Both the position numbers and the translations under genes were made by a program. From NCBI RefSeq assembly GCF_020748465.1, contig NZ_JAHZMP010000002.1, positions 558,001-622,000 of the forward strand: a stretch of 64,000 nucleotides of DNA, in the 5' to 3' direction. How positions within the stretch are numbered: position 1 is the first letter of the stretch; every line of letters begins with the position of its first letter. The notes below the pieces were generated by a model. The model searched no databases. It saw only the letters and a list, made by a program, of their open reading frames with translations, and had not been told where the DNA came from. This DNA is from Terrisporobacter mayombei. Lineage in GTDB: Bacteria > Bacillota > Clostridia > Peptostreptococcales > Peptostreptococcaceae. Shown one piece after another: positions 42,876-52,423 of the stretch.

Positions 42876-43862
42876 ATGTTATTATTATCAAGAAAAGACA
42901 TAAAGAAAGTGTTTACTATGAAGGATGCCATAGAAACAAATAAAGAATGTTTCAAATTATTTTCACAAGGTAAAAGCGAGGTGCCTTTAAGAACTACTAT
43001 ACAAGCACCAAATCATAATGGAGTATTTTTATTTATGCCATCTTATGTTGAAGAATTAGATGCAGCAGGATTAAAAGTAGTTAATATATTCCCTGAAAAT
43101 GTTAAGGAAAATTTACCTACAGCTCCAGCGCAGGTATTATTAATAGATGGAAAAACTGGAATAGTAAGTTCTATATTAGATGGAACATACGTTACACAAT
43201 TACGTACTGGAGCATCTTCAGGAGCTGCATTTGATTTATTTGCAATAAAAGATGCTAAAATAGGTGCCTTAATAGGAACTGGTGGTCAAGCAGCTACACA
43301 ATTAGAGGCTATGATGGTAGCTAGAGACTTAGATGAGGTTAGAATATTTGACTTAGACCCAAATAGAAGACAAACTTTTGTAAATAAAATGCAAGAAGAA
43401 CTTAAATGTTATAATACTAAAATAGTGGAAGCTACATCTTCAGATAATGCCATAGAAAATGCAGATATAATAGTTACAGTAACACCTTCAAGTAAACCTG
43501 TATTTGATGGAACAAAAGTTAAAAAAGGTGCAACAGTAAGCTGTGTAGGAGCATATCAACATCATATGCAAGAAATGGATCCAGCAATATTACCAAGAGC
43601 ATCAAAAATATACTTTGATTCAGAAGAAGCAGTTTTATCAGAATCAGGAGATATATTAATACCTTTAGAACAAGGGATAATAACAAAAGAAGATTTTACA
43701 GGCGATATAGGTGATGTATTGCTTGGAAAAGTTGTTGGACGTGAAAATGATGATGAAATTATTGTTTATGAAAACGTTGGCATAGGTGTTTTAGATTTGA
43801 TGACAGCAAGAGCTATATATTTAAAAGCTGTAGAAGATGAAGTAGGAACTAATTGGGAATAA
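42876..43862 (+). CDS. Ornithine cyclodeaminase/mu-crystallin family enzyme
   Basis: A 328-residue NAD(P)-dependent protein. Blocks: SEVPLRTTIQAPNHNGVFLF (substrate domain), GLKVVNIFPEN with the conserved Lys, QLRTGASSGAAFDLFA (about residues 108-123), and the Rossmann motif GALIGTGGQAATQLEAMM (about 130-147). Family members are ornithine cyclodeaminases, ketimine reductases or alanine dehydrogenases; sequence alone does not choose. First gene of a three-gene unit with a tautomerase and an IlvD/Edd dehydratase. GGAGGT site. Confidence 0.87.
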   Translation: MLLLSRKDIKKVFTMKDAIETNKECFKLFSQGKSEVPLRTTIQAPNHNGVFLFMPSYVEELDAAGLKVVNIFPENVKENLPTAPAQVLLIDGKTGIVSSILDGTYVTQLRTGASSGAAFDLFAIKDAKIGALIGTGGQAATQLEAMMVARDLDEVRIFDLDPNRRQTFVNKMQEELKCYNTKIVEATSSDNAIENADIIVTVTPSSKPVFDGTKVKKGATVSCVGAYQHHMQEMDPAILPRASKIYFDSEEAVLSESGDILIPLEQGIITKEDFTGDIGDVLLGKVVGRENDDEIIVYENVGIGVLDLMTARAIYLKAVEDEVGTNWE

Positions 43863-43887
43863 TAAATTATAATAGGGGGAATGAAAC

Positions 43888-44100
43888 ATGCCACATATTA
43901 ATATTAAAATGTATCCAGGTAGAAGTGAAGAAGTAAAAGCTAAATTAGCTAAACATACTAAAGAGTTCATGGTTAAGGAACTAGAAATGGATGAAAAGTT
44001 TATTTCTGTTTCTGTTGAAGAAATAGATAAAGAAAATTGGCAATCTGAAGTTATGGATAAAATCAAAGAGGAAGAATTATACGAAAGACCAAATTTCTAG
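43888..44100 (+). CDS. 4-oxalocrotonate tautomerase family protein (PptA-like)
   Basis: A 70-residue protein beginning MPHINIKMYPGRSEEVK; Pro2 becomes the catalytic N-terminal proline after Met removal. FISVSVEEIDKENWQSEV resembles E. coli PptA (YdcE) rather than the shorter 62-residue 4-OT. It would catalyse keto-enol (or imine-enamine) tautomerisation. Located between the cyclodeaminase-like and dehydratase genes, 25 and 10 bases away, so it probably handles an enol or enamine intermediate of the same pathway. Confidence 0.85.
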   Translation: MPHINIKMYPGRSEEVKAKLAKHTKEFMVKELEMDEKFISVSVEEIDKENWQSEVMDKIKEEELYERPNF

Positions 44101-44110
44101 GAGGGGTAAA

Positions 44111-45757
44111 ATGAGCAAAAGTTATTGGAATGGGAAAGATGCCGCACACAGAAGAGTTATGATGAAAGCAGCTGGTTATTCAGATGAGGATATAAAAAAT
44201 AAACCACATATAGGTGTGGCAAATTCATTTATGGAGGGTTCTCCTGGAACTGCACATTTAAGACAAGTTACTGAAATGGTAAAACAAGGCATATGGGCAG
44301 CTGGTGGTGTTCCTGTAGAATTTGGAATACCTGCTACTTGTGGTAATATTGCAAACGGTGCAGAAGAATTAAAATATGAACAAGTAGGAAGAGATATAGT
44401 TGCTATGTCTGTTGAATTTGTTACAAAAGTTCATAATTTTGATGGCTTAGTTATGGTTGCATCTTGTGACAATATAATAGCGGGTTGTTATTTAGCAGCT
44501 GCAAGAGTTGATATTCCTTCTCTTGTTGTAACTGGTGGATCAATGCAAGCAGGGCATTATAAAGGAAATACAGTTGTGGAAGCTGATTTAGATGCAGCAA
44601 GATTTTCTGGAGCAGAAGAAGATGAATTGGACTATATGGAAGAATGTGTATGTCCAACATGTGGTGCTTGCCCATCAATGGGTACGGCAAATACAATGCA
44701 AATGCTTGGTGAAATATTTAACTTAGTTTTACCTGGTACATCGACAGTTCCAGCATCTGAATCAACAAGAATGAGAGAAGCTCGTATTGCAGGAAAATAT
44801 GCAGTAGAATTAACTAAATCAGGAAGAAAACCTTCTGATGTAATAACGAAAGAAGTTCTTTTAAACTCTATAATGTTTGATATGGCAGTGGCAGGTTCAA
44901 CAAATGCCGTTCTTCATATATTAGCAATGTCTTATGAACTAGGTCTTGGTATTACTATAGAAGATTTTGAAAAATATGCAAATGAAATACCTTGTATAAA
45001 TGCAGTTATACCAAGTGGACCATTTACAGTAGTAGACTTCCATTATGCAGGTGGAGTTCCTAATGTTATGAAAATGTTAGAGAGTAAGTTATTTTTAGAT
45101 GCTCCTATGATGACAGGAAAAACATGGGGAGAATATTTAGAAGCTATAAAAGCTAGTGAAAATGAAGTTATTCATTCACTAGAGAAACCGCTACTTAATG
45201 AACCTGGATTAAAAATATTAAAAGGTAATTTATCTCCTAAAGGAGCTATAGTTAGACCAACAGCTGTACCTGAAGAAGTTAAATATATGAAGGGTAAAGC
45301 TAAGGTTTACGAAACAGATAGAGATGCATTTAATGCAATAATGGCAGGAAAAATAGTACCTGGAGATATAATAGTAATAAGATACGAAGGATGTAAAGGT
45401 GCACCTGGTATGAAGGAATTAATGTTAAGTATAGATGCATTAATAGGACTTGGATTACATAAGAGTGTTGGGCTAATATCTGATGCTAGATTCTCAGGAT
45501 TTAACTTTGGAGCTATTGTAGGTCACGTTTCTCCTGAAGCTTATGATGGTGGAGTTATAGCTGTTGTAGAAAATGGTGATGAAATAGTTATAGATATACC
45601 AAATGGAGAAGTTTCTTTATTAGTTGATGACGAAGAGATAAAAGATAGACTAGACAAATGGGTACAACCACCTTTAAAAGAAACTAAGGGATGTCTAAAT
45701 ATATTTGCTAAAAATTGTAGACCAGCAGAAGAAGGCGGAGCAATGCAACCTTGGTAA
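44111..45757 (+). CDS. IlvD/Edd family dehydratase
   Basis: A 548-residue Fe-S dehydratase. Conserved: VASCDNIIAGCYLAAARVDI with a cluster Cys, CVCPTCGACPSMGTANTMQM with further cysteines (about residues 177-196), SIMFDMAVAGSTNAVLHILA, RYEGCKGAPGMKELM (Gly-Cys-Lys where most have G-P-K), and SDARFSGFNFGAIVGHVSPE. Substrates in the family are dihydroxy acids or sugar acids. No branched-chain biosynthesis genes are nearby, so this copy is likely catabolic. GGAGGGG site overlaps the tautomerase stop. Confidence 0.88.
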   Translation: MSKSYWNGKDAAHRRVMMKAAGYSDEDIKNKPHIGVANSFMEGSPGTAHLRQVTEMVKQGIWAAGGVPVEFGIPATCGNIANGAEELKYEQVGRDIVAMSVEFVTKVHNFDGLVMVASCDNIIAGCYLAAARVDIPSLVVTGGSMQAGHYKGNTVVEADLDAARFSGAEEDELDYMEECVCPTCGACPSMGTANTMQMLGEIFNLVLPGTSTVPASESTRMREARIAGKYAVELTKSGRKPSDVITKEVLLNSIMFDMAVAGSTNAVLHILAMSYELGLGITIEDFEKYANEIPCINAVIPSGPFTVVDFHYAGGVPNVMKMLESKLFLDAPMMTGKTWGEYLEAIKASENEVIHSLEKPLLNEPGLKILKGNLSPKGAIVRPTAVPEEVKYMKGKAKVYETDRDAFNAIMAGKIVPGDIIVIRYEGCKGAPGMKELMLSIDALIGLGLHKSVGLISDARFSGFNFGAIVGHVSPEAYDGGVIAVVENGDEIVIDIPNGEVSLLVDDEEIKDRLDKWVQPPLKETKGCLNIFAKNCRPAEEGGAMQPW

Positions 45758-45775
45758 TAGTATAATAGTAAGTAT

Positions 45776-45806
45776 AAAGTGCAAAGGATTTTCCTTTGCA
45801 CTTTTT
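45776..45806 (+). terminator. Intrinsic terminator
   Basis: AAGTGCAAAGGA / TCCTTTGCACTT with a 3-base loop and Ts; ends the cyclodeaminase-tautomerase-dehydratase operon. Confidence 0.87.
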
Positions 45807-45934
45807 GATTAATATAGACTGTTAAGTATATGGATATGGTTATGATTTACAATTAAATATGTTTATGATAAAATACGAACTATCGAAAACATAGAGGTGA
45901 AATTTTTATAATATTAATATAGAAGGGATTTACA

Positions 45935-46735
45935 ATGGATAATGAATTAAATTTATTAAATAAAATAGGACTAACAGATGCTGAAGCAAAGGTATATTTA
46001 ACTTTATCTCAAAATGGAAGCTTAACAGGTTATGAAGCTAGTAAAATAGCCAATGTTCCTAGATCAAAAATATATAATACCTTACAATCATTAATAGATA
46101 AGGGATTTGCATTATACACTCAATATGAAAGTAACAATAAATATGTTGCAGTTCCTATGAGTGAAGTATCAAATAAAATAAAAATGGAAACATCAAATAA
46201 CTTAGGACAATTGGAAGAAAGCTTTAGTATTTTTCCTTTAAGAACTAATATGGATAACATATGGCATATAAAAAATTATGATAATATTTTTGAAAAATGT
46301 AGGAATATAATAAAAAATAGTGCTAAAGAAATTCTTATTCAAATATGGTATGAAGACTTAAATAATATTTTAGATGAAATAGTTGAATTCCAAAAGAAAA
46401 GTAATAATATTGCAGTTGTTATATTTGGAGCCCCTAAAGATATGGAAATACCAGAGTTGAAAAATTTATATTTTCATGGTATGGGGGAAGAAAAAAAGAA
46501 GGAAATGGGTGGAAGATGGATTACACTTGTTTCTGACTCTAAGGAAGTTGTTTTTGGACAAATTATTAGTAAATCCATTGCTGAAGTTATTTGGACAGAA
46601 AGTAAGCCAATGGTAATGTTAGCATCTGAATATGTTAGACATGATGTTTACTTCTACAAGAGTGCTAATACATTGCCAAATGAAATGAAGCAAAAATTTG
46701 GTGATGATTTAGAAAAAATAAGAGAAATATTTTAG
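45935..46735 (+). CDS. TrmB family transcriptional regulator
   Basis: A 266-residue regulator with the TrmB N-terminal winged helix: LNKIGLTDAEAKVYLTLSQN then TGYEASKIANVPRSKIYNTL (about residues 9-49), and a C-terminal PLD-like effector domain (about 100-260). TrmB proteins sense sugars or small metabolites. It lies directly after the dehydratase operon with its own start region and is the obvious candidate to bind the mirrored operator-like sites upstream; that link is inference. Confidence 0.88.
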   Translation: MDNELNLLNKIGLTDAEAKVYLTLSQNGSLTGYEASKIANVPRSKIYNTLQSLIDKGFALYTQYESNNKYVAVPMSEVSNKIKMETSNNLGQLEESFSIFPLRTNMDNIWHIKNYDNIFEKCRNIIKNSAKEILIQIWYEDLNNILDEIVEFQKKSNNIAVVIFGAPKDMEIPELKNLYFHGMGEEKKKEMGGRWITLVSDSKEVVFGQIISKSIAEVIWTESKPMVMLASEYVRHDVYFYKSANTLPNEMKQKFGDDLEKIREIF

Positions 46736-46815
46736 ATAAAAACTGATAAGAGTACAATAACTAGTTTAGTGGATGAATTTCAAAGATCTTATAAAGGTAA
46801 AAATAATAAGTTTAA

Positions 46816-46862
46816 AAATGATAAAAATCAGGCTAATACCTGATATTTATCATTTTTTTATG
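46816..46862. terminator. Bidirectional terminator
   Basis: AAAATGATAAAAATCAGG / CCTGATATTTATCATTTT long stem with a TAATA-type loop and seven Ts; between convergent genes. Confidence 0.83.
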
Positions 46863-46867
46863 GGAAA

Positions 46868-47563
46868 TCATATTATTCCAAATAGAATAAATCCAATAGT
46901 ATTTATGGCAAAATTTGCGAACATATGTACAAACCAAGAATTGTAAATATTATTATTTTTATCATCTAAATAGTTAAAAAATATGCCTGCAATAAAAAGT
47001 GATAAAATCAGTAATAACAATAATAATATATCAAACCAAGTAGACATCATTGCAACGTGATAGATGGAGAATGAAATAGAACTAAAAATATAAGCAAATT
47101 TTTTGCTTGAAATATTTTTTAATGTTATAAATGCAAATCCTCTAAAAAATACCTCTTCTAATAATGAATTTATAAAAGATATGTATAATGCTACAAATAT
47201 AAAGTTACTACTATTTACGCCTATATTATTTTCTAAAGACTTTGTAACACTAGAAAAATTAAATAGATTGCCTATGGTAAAATAAGCTAATAAAATTAAA
47301 ATATATACAACTATACCCAAGGCAAGTGATTTTATAATATAATCTTTGTTTATCTTAAATAAACTTTTTAAACTTATTGTAGAATAACTTTTAGAATAAT
47401 ATAAATATGGGAGTAACAAAAAAATAACTAATTTAAAAATTGATTTTGTCATATAATTTGGAGAAAGAACTCCATCCACAAAGGACATGGTAAGACATCC
47501 TAGAATTACTAGGGTAATTAAAAATATCTTATTAACTTTGGACTCTACTGCTTTATTTTTCAT
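46868..47563 (-). CDS. CPBP family intramembrane metalloprotease
   Basis: A 231-residue membrane protein with about six or seven helices. CPBP/Abi motifs: EEVFFRGFAFITL (Glu-Glu and Arg, about residues 137-149), SISFSIYHVAMMS (His in motif 2), and WFVHMFANFAIN (motif 3). Related to Rce1-type proteases; in Firmicutes often linked to bacteriocin immunity, but no bacteriocin is near. AAAGGAAATA-type site upstream. Confidence 0.88.
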   Translation of the reverse strand: MKNKAVESKVNKIFLITLVILGCLTMSFVDGVLSPNYMTKSIFKLVIFLLLPYLYYSKSYSTISLKSLFKINKDYIIKSLALGIVVYILILLAYFTIGNLFNFSSVTKSLENNIGVNSSNFIFVALYISFINSLLEEVFFRGFAFITLKNISSKKFAYIFSSISFSIYHVAMMSTWFDILLLLLLILSLFIAGIFFNYLDDKNNNIYNSWFVHMFANFAINTIGFILFGII

Positions 47564-47739
47564 ATTAATTAATATTTCCTTTCGGTTTCAATAAACATTT
47601 ATTTAAATTATACCATATGAAAATTTATTGTATAAATAAATATATGTAATTTGAAAAATATAATAAAAATTTAGTATTAAAGAAATTCTTAATTGAAATA
47701 ATATAAAGAGGTAATTATTTATAAAAGGAGACTTATGTA

Positions 47740-47949
47740 ATGGCAAATTATTCAGGTACAGTTAAGTGGTTCAATGTGGAAAAAGGATATGGTTTTATTA
47801 GTAGCGAAAATGGAGAAGATGTTTTTGTACATTTTTCTAATGTAAAAGAAGAAGGAAATAATAAAGATTTACATGAAGGGGAAAGTGTTACATTTGATAT
47901 TGCTAAGGCGGATAGAGGACCTTCAGCCATAAATGTTAGAAAATTTTAA
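47740..47949 (+). CDS. Cold-shock protein (CspA family)
   Basis: A 69-residue CSD-fold protein. RNA-binding motifs RNP1 GYGFISS (about residues 17-23) and RNP2 DVFVHFS (about 28-34) are intact, preceded by [11 protein letters not shown]. It acts as an RNA chaperone. It has a slightly longer linker ([13 protein letters not shown]) than many Csp proteins. AAAAGGAG site; monocistronic with its own terminator. Confidence 0.95.
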   Translation: MANYSGTVKWFNVEKGYGFISSENGEDVFVHFSNVKEEGNNKDLHEGESVTFDIAKADRGPSAINVRKF

Positions 47950-47965
47950 TAAAAATAATAATAAT

Positions 47966-47998
47966 AAATCATCTTGATAAATACAAGGTGATTTTTTT
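47966..47998 (+). terminator. Intrinsic terminator
   Basis: AAATCATCTTG / CAAGGTGATTT with a 7-base loop and seven Ts. Confidence 0.85.
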
Positions 47999-48076
47999 AT
48001 TTTCCCTTAATTATAATATGATTATTAGATGATGAAATAAAACTTGCAAAAACAAAATAATTTTGGAAGAAAAACA

Positions 48077-48106
48077 TTGACTATTGAAATTTAATGAACA
48101 TATAAT
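48077..48106 (+). promoter_or_regulatory. Promoter of the glutamate mutase operon
   Basis: TTGACT (48077-48082), 18 bases, TATAAT (48101-48106), about 110 bases before the first gene. No B12 riboswitch motif was seen in the leader. Confidence 0.72.
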
Positions 48107-48218
48107 TTATATATAAGCAAATATATTTACAAAAAATATAAAATATAGTAAATATTAACAAATGTATTTTCTTATTATCTTCAAAGCAATTTAAAATAAA
48201 CAAGAAGGGTGGGTTGAG

Positions 48219-49133
48219 ATGCCAGTTGACTATGTGGTTAGAAATCATTTTTATAGTGTTTTTTTTGCCCCTAGGGGTAGGGTTAGAATGTATGAAATTG
48301 GAATTAAAATAGCGCAACAATATTTAACTCCCACAGATAGACTTATAGGAGTAATAGGAGAGCCGGGATCTGGAAAAAGCATGATAATTAGAGGTATGTT
48401 TCCAGGTCTGGAACTAACTAATGATGATGATGGACTTAACGTAAGACCGTTGCCAATTATGGATGTAGATGATGAAGGTTTTTTTTCTCCACATACTTAT
48501 CATATTGACATAAGGTTTGAATCAGCATTTTATCAAATGTATGAACTAGTTAATGCAATAAATAAAGCTATTGAATATGGAAGAAGAGTCATAGTAGAAC
48601 ATTTCGAGCTTATTTATCCTTTAATGAATAAAAATGCAGACTTACTAATTGGTGTTGGTGGAGAGATTATTGTTACAAGACCTACAATTTTTGGGCCAGA
48701 ACCTGGAGATATTGCAAAAAGAGTATTTCACTCCATAAGTGTAAGAAAGATGGCTCATTCAGCAGAAGATTTAGTTGAACATTTTTTACCTGAAGATATT
48801 GGCTTAAATTGTGAGCATGGAGATGTTTTAAATGGATTTTTAATATTATTTCATTCAAAACCTAATTTTGATATCAAAATCTTAGAAGAAGAAGTTAACA
48901 AAATGATAGAAAAAGACATACCAATTCAATATTATGATGAGAAGCACGTGAAAATAGGTGAATATATACATCCTTGTAGTGGACCAAGAATACATGTAGA
49001 AAGTACAGCTAAAATTGAGAACTTTAAATTATTATCAGAGCTTTACTATGATTCCACAAAAAAAGTATATATGTTAGTAGGACTTGTAGGTGATAATATG
49101 GATCAAAGTTACAAGGATTTAAATAAAATTTAA
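48219..49133 (+). CDS. P-loop protein with AlaX-like (tRNA_SAD-type) C-terminus
   Basis: A 304-residue protein, first in the glutamate mutase operon. The Walker A motif GEPGSGKS is at residues 47-54, in an early P-loop domain. The C-terminal third holds [19 protein letters not shown] (about 250-268), which resembles the C-G-G-T-H-V-x-x-T-x-E-I-G-x-F motif of alanyl-tRNA synthetase second additional/AlaX domains. Two H-x3-H-like stretches lie between. I recall similar proteins labelled alanine-tRNA synthetase second additional domain proteins. Position suggests a chaperone or maturation role for glutamate mutase or cobalamin, not translation. GGGTGGG site. Confidence 0.65.
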   Translation: MPVDYVVRNHFYSVFFAPRGRVRMYEIGIKIAQQYLTPTDRLIGVIGEPGSGKSMIIRGMFPGLELTNDDDGLNVRPLPIMDVDDEGFFSPHTYHIDIRFESAFYQMYELVNAINKAIEYGRRVIVEHFELIYPLMNKNADLLIGVGGEIIVTRPTIFGPEPGDIAKRVFHSISVRKMAHSAEDLVEHFLPEDIGLNCEHGDVLNGFLILFHSKPNFDIKILEEEVNKMIEKDIPIQYYDEKHVKIGEYIHPCSGPRIHVESTAKIENFKLLSELYYDSTKKVYMLVGLVGDNMDQSYKDLNKI

Positions 49134-49146
49134 AAGGAGAGTTGAT

Positions 49147-49587
49147 ATGGAGAAGAAAACATTAGTTATTGGTGTTATAGGAGCTGATGTGCATGCAATA
49201 GGTAATAAAATTCTATATCATTGCTTTGTAGAGGCAGGATTTAATGTGATTAATCTTGGAGTAATGGTTTCTCAGGAAGAATATGTGGAAGCAGCTATAG
49301 AATCTAATGCAGATGCAATTTTAGTTTCTTCTTTATATGGTCATGGGGAAATTGATTGCAGAGGGCTGAGAGAAAGATGTGAAGAATGGGGGTTAAGAAA
49401 TATATTATTATATGTGGGAGGAAATATTGTTGTAGGTAAACAACCATTTGAGGAAGTTGAAAAAAGATTTAAGCAAATGGGGTTTGATAGAGTATTTCCA
49501 CCAGGAACAGATCCAGATGCTACAATAGCTTGCTTAAAGCAAGATTTGAAACTTGGTGAAGAAAATGCAAGTAGTTTTACTAATTGA
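49147..49587 (+). CDS. glmS: Glutamate mutase (methylaspartate mutase) small subunit S
   Basis: A 146-residue B12-binding subunit. The cobalamin motif D-x-H-x-x-G is in [12 protein letters not shown] (about residues 14-25), with the later S-x-L and G-G boxes in [11 protein letters not shown] and [10 protein letters not shown]. It binds adenosylcobalamin and with GlmE interconverts L-glutamate and (2S,3S)-3-methylaspartate. AAGGAG site; the next gene starts inside its last 23 bases. Confidence 0.95.
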   Translation: MEKKTLVIGVIGADVHAIGNKILYHCFVEAGFNVINLGVMVSQEEYVEAAIESNADAILVSSLYGHGEIDCRGLRERCEEWGLRNILLYVGGNIVVGKQPFEEVEKRFKQMGFDRVFPPGTDPDATIACLKQDLKLGEENASSFTN

Positions 49588-50947
49588 TTTTGGTAGCACT
49601 TACACAAAGATAACTGCTGTTGATGTTGAAAAAGAAGTTATTATAGGAACTGCATCTGGTTTCACAACTATAAATACAGACATAAATGAGGGACTTAATA
49701 AAGCTATAAAATCTTTAGAAAAACTAACAGGAAAGTTAGAATATAGTCAGTACTTAGCCTGTTCTTCAGCAGCAGGAGGATTAAAAATGATAGCTAGTGG
49801 TTTAGTTCCTGGTGTTACGGCTACTGCAGCAAAAGAAGCTTGTTTAGGTGCCGGAGCTAAGGTTATAAAGGTGTACTCCTTTGAAATGACTGAAGAAGAT
49901 ATAGAGGAAATAGAAAAAAATAAGCCAGAAATATTTTTACTTGCAGGAGGCACTAATGGTGGAGATAAAAGATGTATATTGCATAATGCAAAAATGTTAT
50001 CAAACTGTAATATAGATTTTCCCATAATAATAGCCGGTAATAAAGAAGTAAGTCATAAGTGTAAAAGTATATTGAATAATAAAGAAACATATATTGTGGA
50101 AAACGTAATGCCTGTATTTGGTGAATTGAATATAGTTCCAGCACAAAATAAAATAAGAGAAATATTTTTACAAAAGATTATAAATGCAAAAGGTATTACT
50201 AAAGCAAGTGAATTAATATCAGAAATAATAATGCCAACGCCATCAGCAGTAATGAGTGGTATTGAACTTTTATCAAGTGGTTATGAAGATGAAAAAGGTA
50301 TAGGAGAACTTATAGCCATTGATTTAGGTGGAGCAACTACTGATGTATATTCTGCTTCAGATGGAAGTCCAAAAGAGTCAAATGTCATATATAAAGGAAT
50401 TGAAGAGCCCTATATAAAAAGAACAGTGGAAGGCGATATTGGAATGAGATATAGCATTGGTGGAATTATTGATGAAGTGGGAATTGAGGATATTGCCCAA
50501 ATATCTAATCTGAGTGAGGAAAGAGTAAGAGAGATAATTGAGTATATTAAAGTTAATCCACAGACATTACCAAATGAAAAAAACATTGAAAATCTAGATT
50601 TTACACTTGCTGCTAAAGCAGTTGAAATAGCAATAACTAGACATTGTGGTAAAAGAGAAAAAATATACACATCCAATGGAATCGCATATTTACAAAAAGG
50701 TAAAGATCTAACTCATGTAAAAAAAATTATTTTAACTGGAGGTGCTCTGATTAACTTACACTGTTTAGGGAATATTTCAGAGTACGTATGTTTTAATGAA
50801 AAAAGTCAGGAATCTATGAAACCTAAAAATGCTGAAATTTTAGTAGATAAAAAATATATCTTACAAGCAATGGGTCTGTTATCAAAATCATATCCAAAGA
50901 TTGCAATTCGAATTATGAAAAAGGAGTTAAAATATGGTGGAAATTAG
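49565..50947 (+). CDS. glmL: Glutamate mutase reactivase-like protein GlmL (MutL)
   Basis: Start at 49565 ([15 protein letters not shown]) overlapping glmS by 23 bases. The 460-residue protein has the actin/ASKHA fold: [13 protein letters not shown] phosphate-1 loop, [29 protein letters not shown] (about residues 246-261, phosphate-2) and [10 protein letters not shown] (adenosine). GlmL genes always accompany glutamate mutase and are thought to release damaged cobalamin using ATP. Overlapping starts indicate translational coupling with glmS and glmE. Confidence 0.93.
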   Translation: MQVVLLIDFGSTYTKITAVDVEKEVIIGTASGFTTINTDINEGLNKAIKSLEKLTGKLEYSQYLACSSAAGGLKMIASGLVPGVTATAAKEACLGAGAKVIKVYSFEMTEEDIEEIEKNKPEIFLLAGGTNGGDKRCILHNAKMLSNCNIDFPIIIAGNKEVSHKCKSILNNKETYIVENVMPVFGELNIVPAQNKIREIFLQKIINAKGITKASELISEIIMPTPSAVMSGIELLSSGYEDEKGIGELIAIDLGGATTDVYSASDGSPKESNVIYKGIEEPYIKRTVEGDIGMRYSIGGIIDEVGIEDIAQISNLSEERVREIIEYIKVNPQTLPNEKNIENLDFTLAAKAVEIAITRHCGKREKIYTSNGIAYLQKGKDLTHVKKIILTGGALINLHCLGNISEYVCFNEKSQESMKPKNAEILVDKKYILQAMGLLSKSYPKIAIRIMKKELKYGGN

Positions 50948-52391
50948 AAATAAAAAGATTTCTAAGGAGGAATTTAATCATATTAGAGAAGAAGTTCTTT
51001 CCTTATGGCCAACAGGAAAAGAAGTTAACTTAGAAGAATCATTTGAATTTCATAAATCTCTTCCGGAAAATAAGATTTTCTCAGTTAAACTTATAAAAGC
51101 AAAAGAAGAAGGAATAACATTAATACAACCAAGAGCAGGTGTAGCTTTAGTGGATGATCAAATTAAATTATTAACTTATTTACAAAATGTAGGCCAAGCA
51201 GATTTACTACCTACAACCATAGATAGTTATACAAGACAAAATTGTTATGAGGATGCGCAAAAAGGAATTGTTGAATCTATTAAAAATAATAAATCCATGC
51301 TAAATGGCTTTCCAGCTGTTAATCATGGAGTAGAAAGTTGCCGTAGAATTATAAATGCCCTAGATACACCAGTACAAGTAAGACATGGAACACCGGATGC
51401 TAGGCTTTTAAGTGAAATAACTTATGCTGGAGGGTTCACTAGTTATGAAGGTGGAGGTATTTCTTACAATATACCTTACGCAAAAAACGTATCTTTAGAA
51501 ACGACTATTAGAGACTGGCAATATGTTGATAGATTAACTGGTTTATATGAAGAAGAAGGAATTTCCATAAATCGTGAACCATATGGACCTTTGACTGGAA
51601 CTTTAGTACCTCCGTGTATATCTCACTCAGTTGCAATTATAGAAAGTTTGCTAGCTGCAGAGCAAGGTGTAAAAAATATCTCTGTAGGGTATGGACAATG
51701 TGGAAACTTTATTCAAGATATTGCAGCAATTAGGGCATTAGAAGAGCTTACTAATGAATACTTAATAAAATCAGGGCATGATGATGTTATTGTAACAACA
51801 GTACTTCATCAATGGATGGGGAGTTTTCCTCAAGATGAAGCAAAAGCATTTAGTGTAATTTCCCTAGGAAGTACTCTAGCTTCTCTTTCTAAAGCAACTA
51901 AAGTTATTGTAAAAACACCACACGAAGCACTAGGTGTACCAACAATGCAAGCAAATGCACAGGGATTACTTTGTACAAAACAAATTTTAGCCATGTTAAA
52001 AGATCAAGAGTTTAAAACAAATGAAGTTGATATTGAAAAAGAAATTATAAAAAGAGAAACTCGTTGTATAATAGACAAGTGTTTTGAAATAGGTGAAAAT
52101 GACATTGCTGTAGGTACTATTAGAGCTTTCAAAAGTGGTATTTTAGATATTCCTTTTGCACCGTCTATTCATACTTTAGGCAAATTGTTACCAGCAAGAG
52201 ATAATCATGGAGCTATTAGAATTCTTAACCCTGGAAGACTACCATTTACACCTGAAATACTAGACTTTAATAATAAGAAAATAGAAGAACGTGCTAAGTT
52301 TGAAAATAGAGAAAAATCTTTCCAAATGGTAATAGATGACGTTTATGCCATAAGTAAAGGAACACTTATTGGTCGTCCTAGAAATAAATAA
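50934..52391 (+). CDS. glmE: Glutamate mutase (methylaspartate mutase) large subunit E
   Basis: A 485-residue catalytic TIM-barrel subunit. Typical blocks: [55 protein letters not shown] (about 145-164, substrate-binding arginine), [20 protein letters not shown] and IREWQYVDRL-like. It binds glutamate and carries out the radical carbon-skeleton rearrangement with GlmS. It overlaps glmL by 14 bases and is 32 bases from mal. Confidence 0.95.
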   Translation: MVEIRNKKISKEEFNHIREEVLSLWPTGKEVNLEESFEFHKSLPENKIFSVKLIKAKEEGITLIQPRAGVALVDDQIKLLTYLQNVGQADLLPTTIDSYTRQNCYEDAQKGIVESIKNNKSMLNGFPAVNHGVESCRRIINALDTPVQVRHGTPDARLLSEITYAGGFTSYEGGGISYNIPYAKNVSLETTIRDWQYVDRLTGLYEEEGISINREPYGPLTGTLVPPCISHSVAIIESLLAAEQGVKNISVGYGQCGNFIQDIAAIRALEELTNEYLIKSGHDDVIVTTVLHQWMGSFPQDEAKAFSVISLGSTLASLSKATKVIVKTPHEALGVPTMQANAQGLLCTKQILAMLKDQEFKTNEVDIEKEIIKRETRCIIDKCFEIGENDIAVGTIRAFKSGILDIPFAPSIHTLGKLLPARDNHGAIRILNPGRLPFTPEILDFNNKKIEERAKFENREKSFQMVIDDVYAISKGTLIGRPRNK

Positions 52392-52423
52392 ATTTACAAA
52401 AGTAAAACAAGGGGGATATTTCA

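Noticed and set aside
44111..45757. Biosynthetic dihydroxy-acid dehydratase (ilvD) for branched-chain amino acids
   Set aside because: The family is right, but no other ilv/leu gene is near and the operon context is catabolic, so I did not assign the symbol ilvD.
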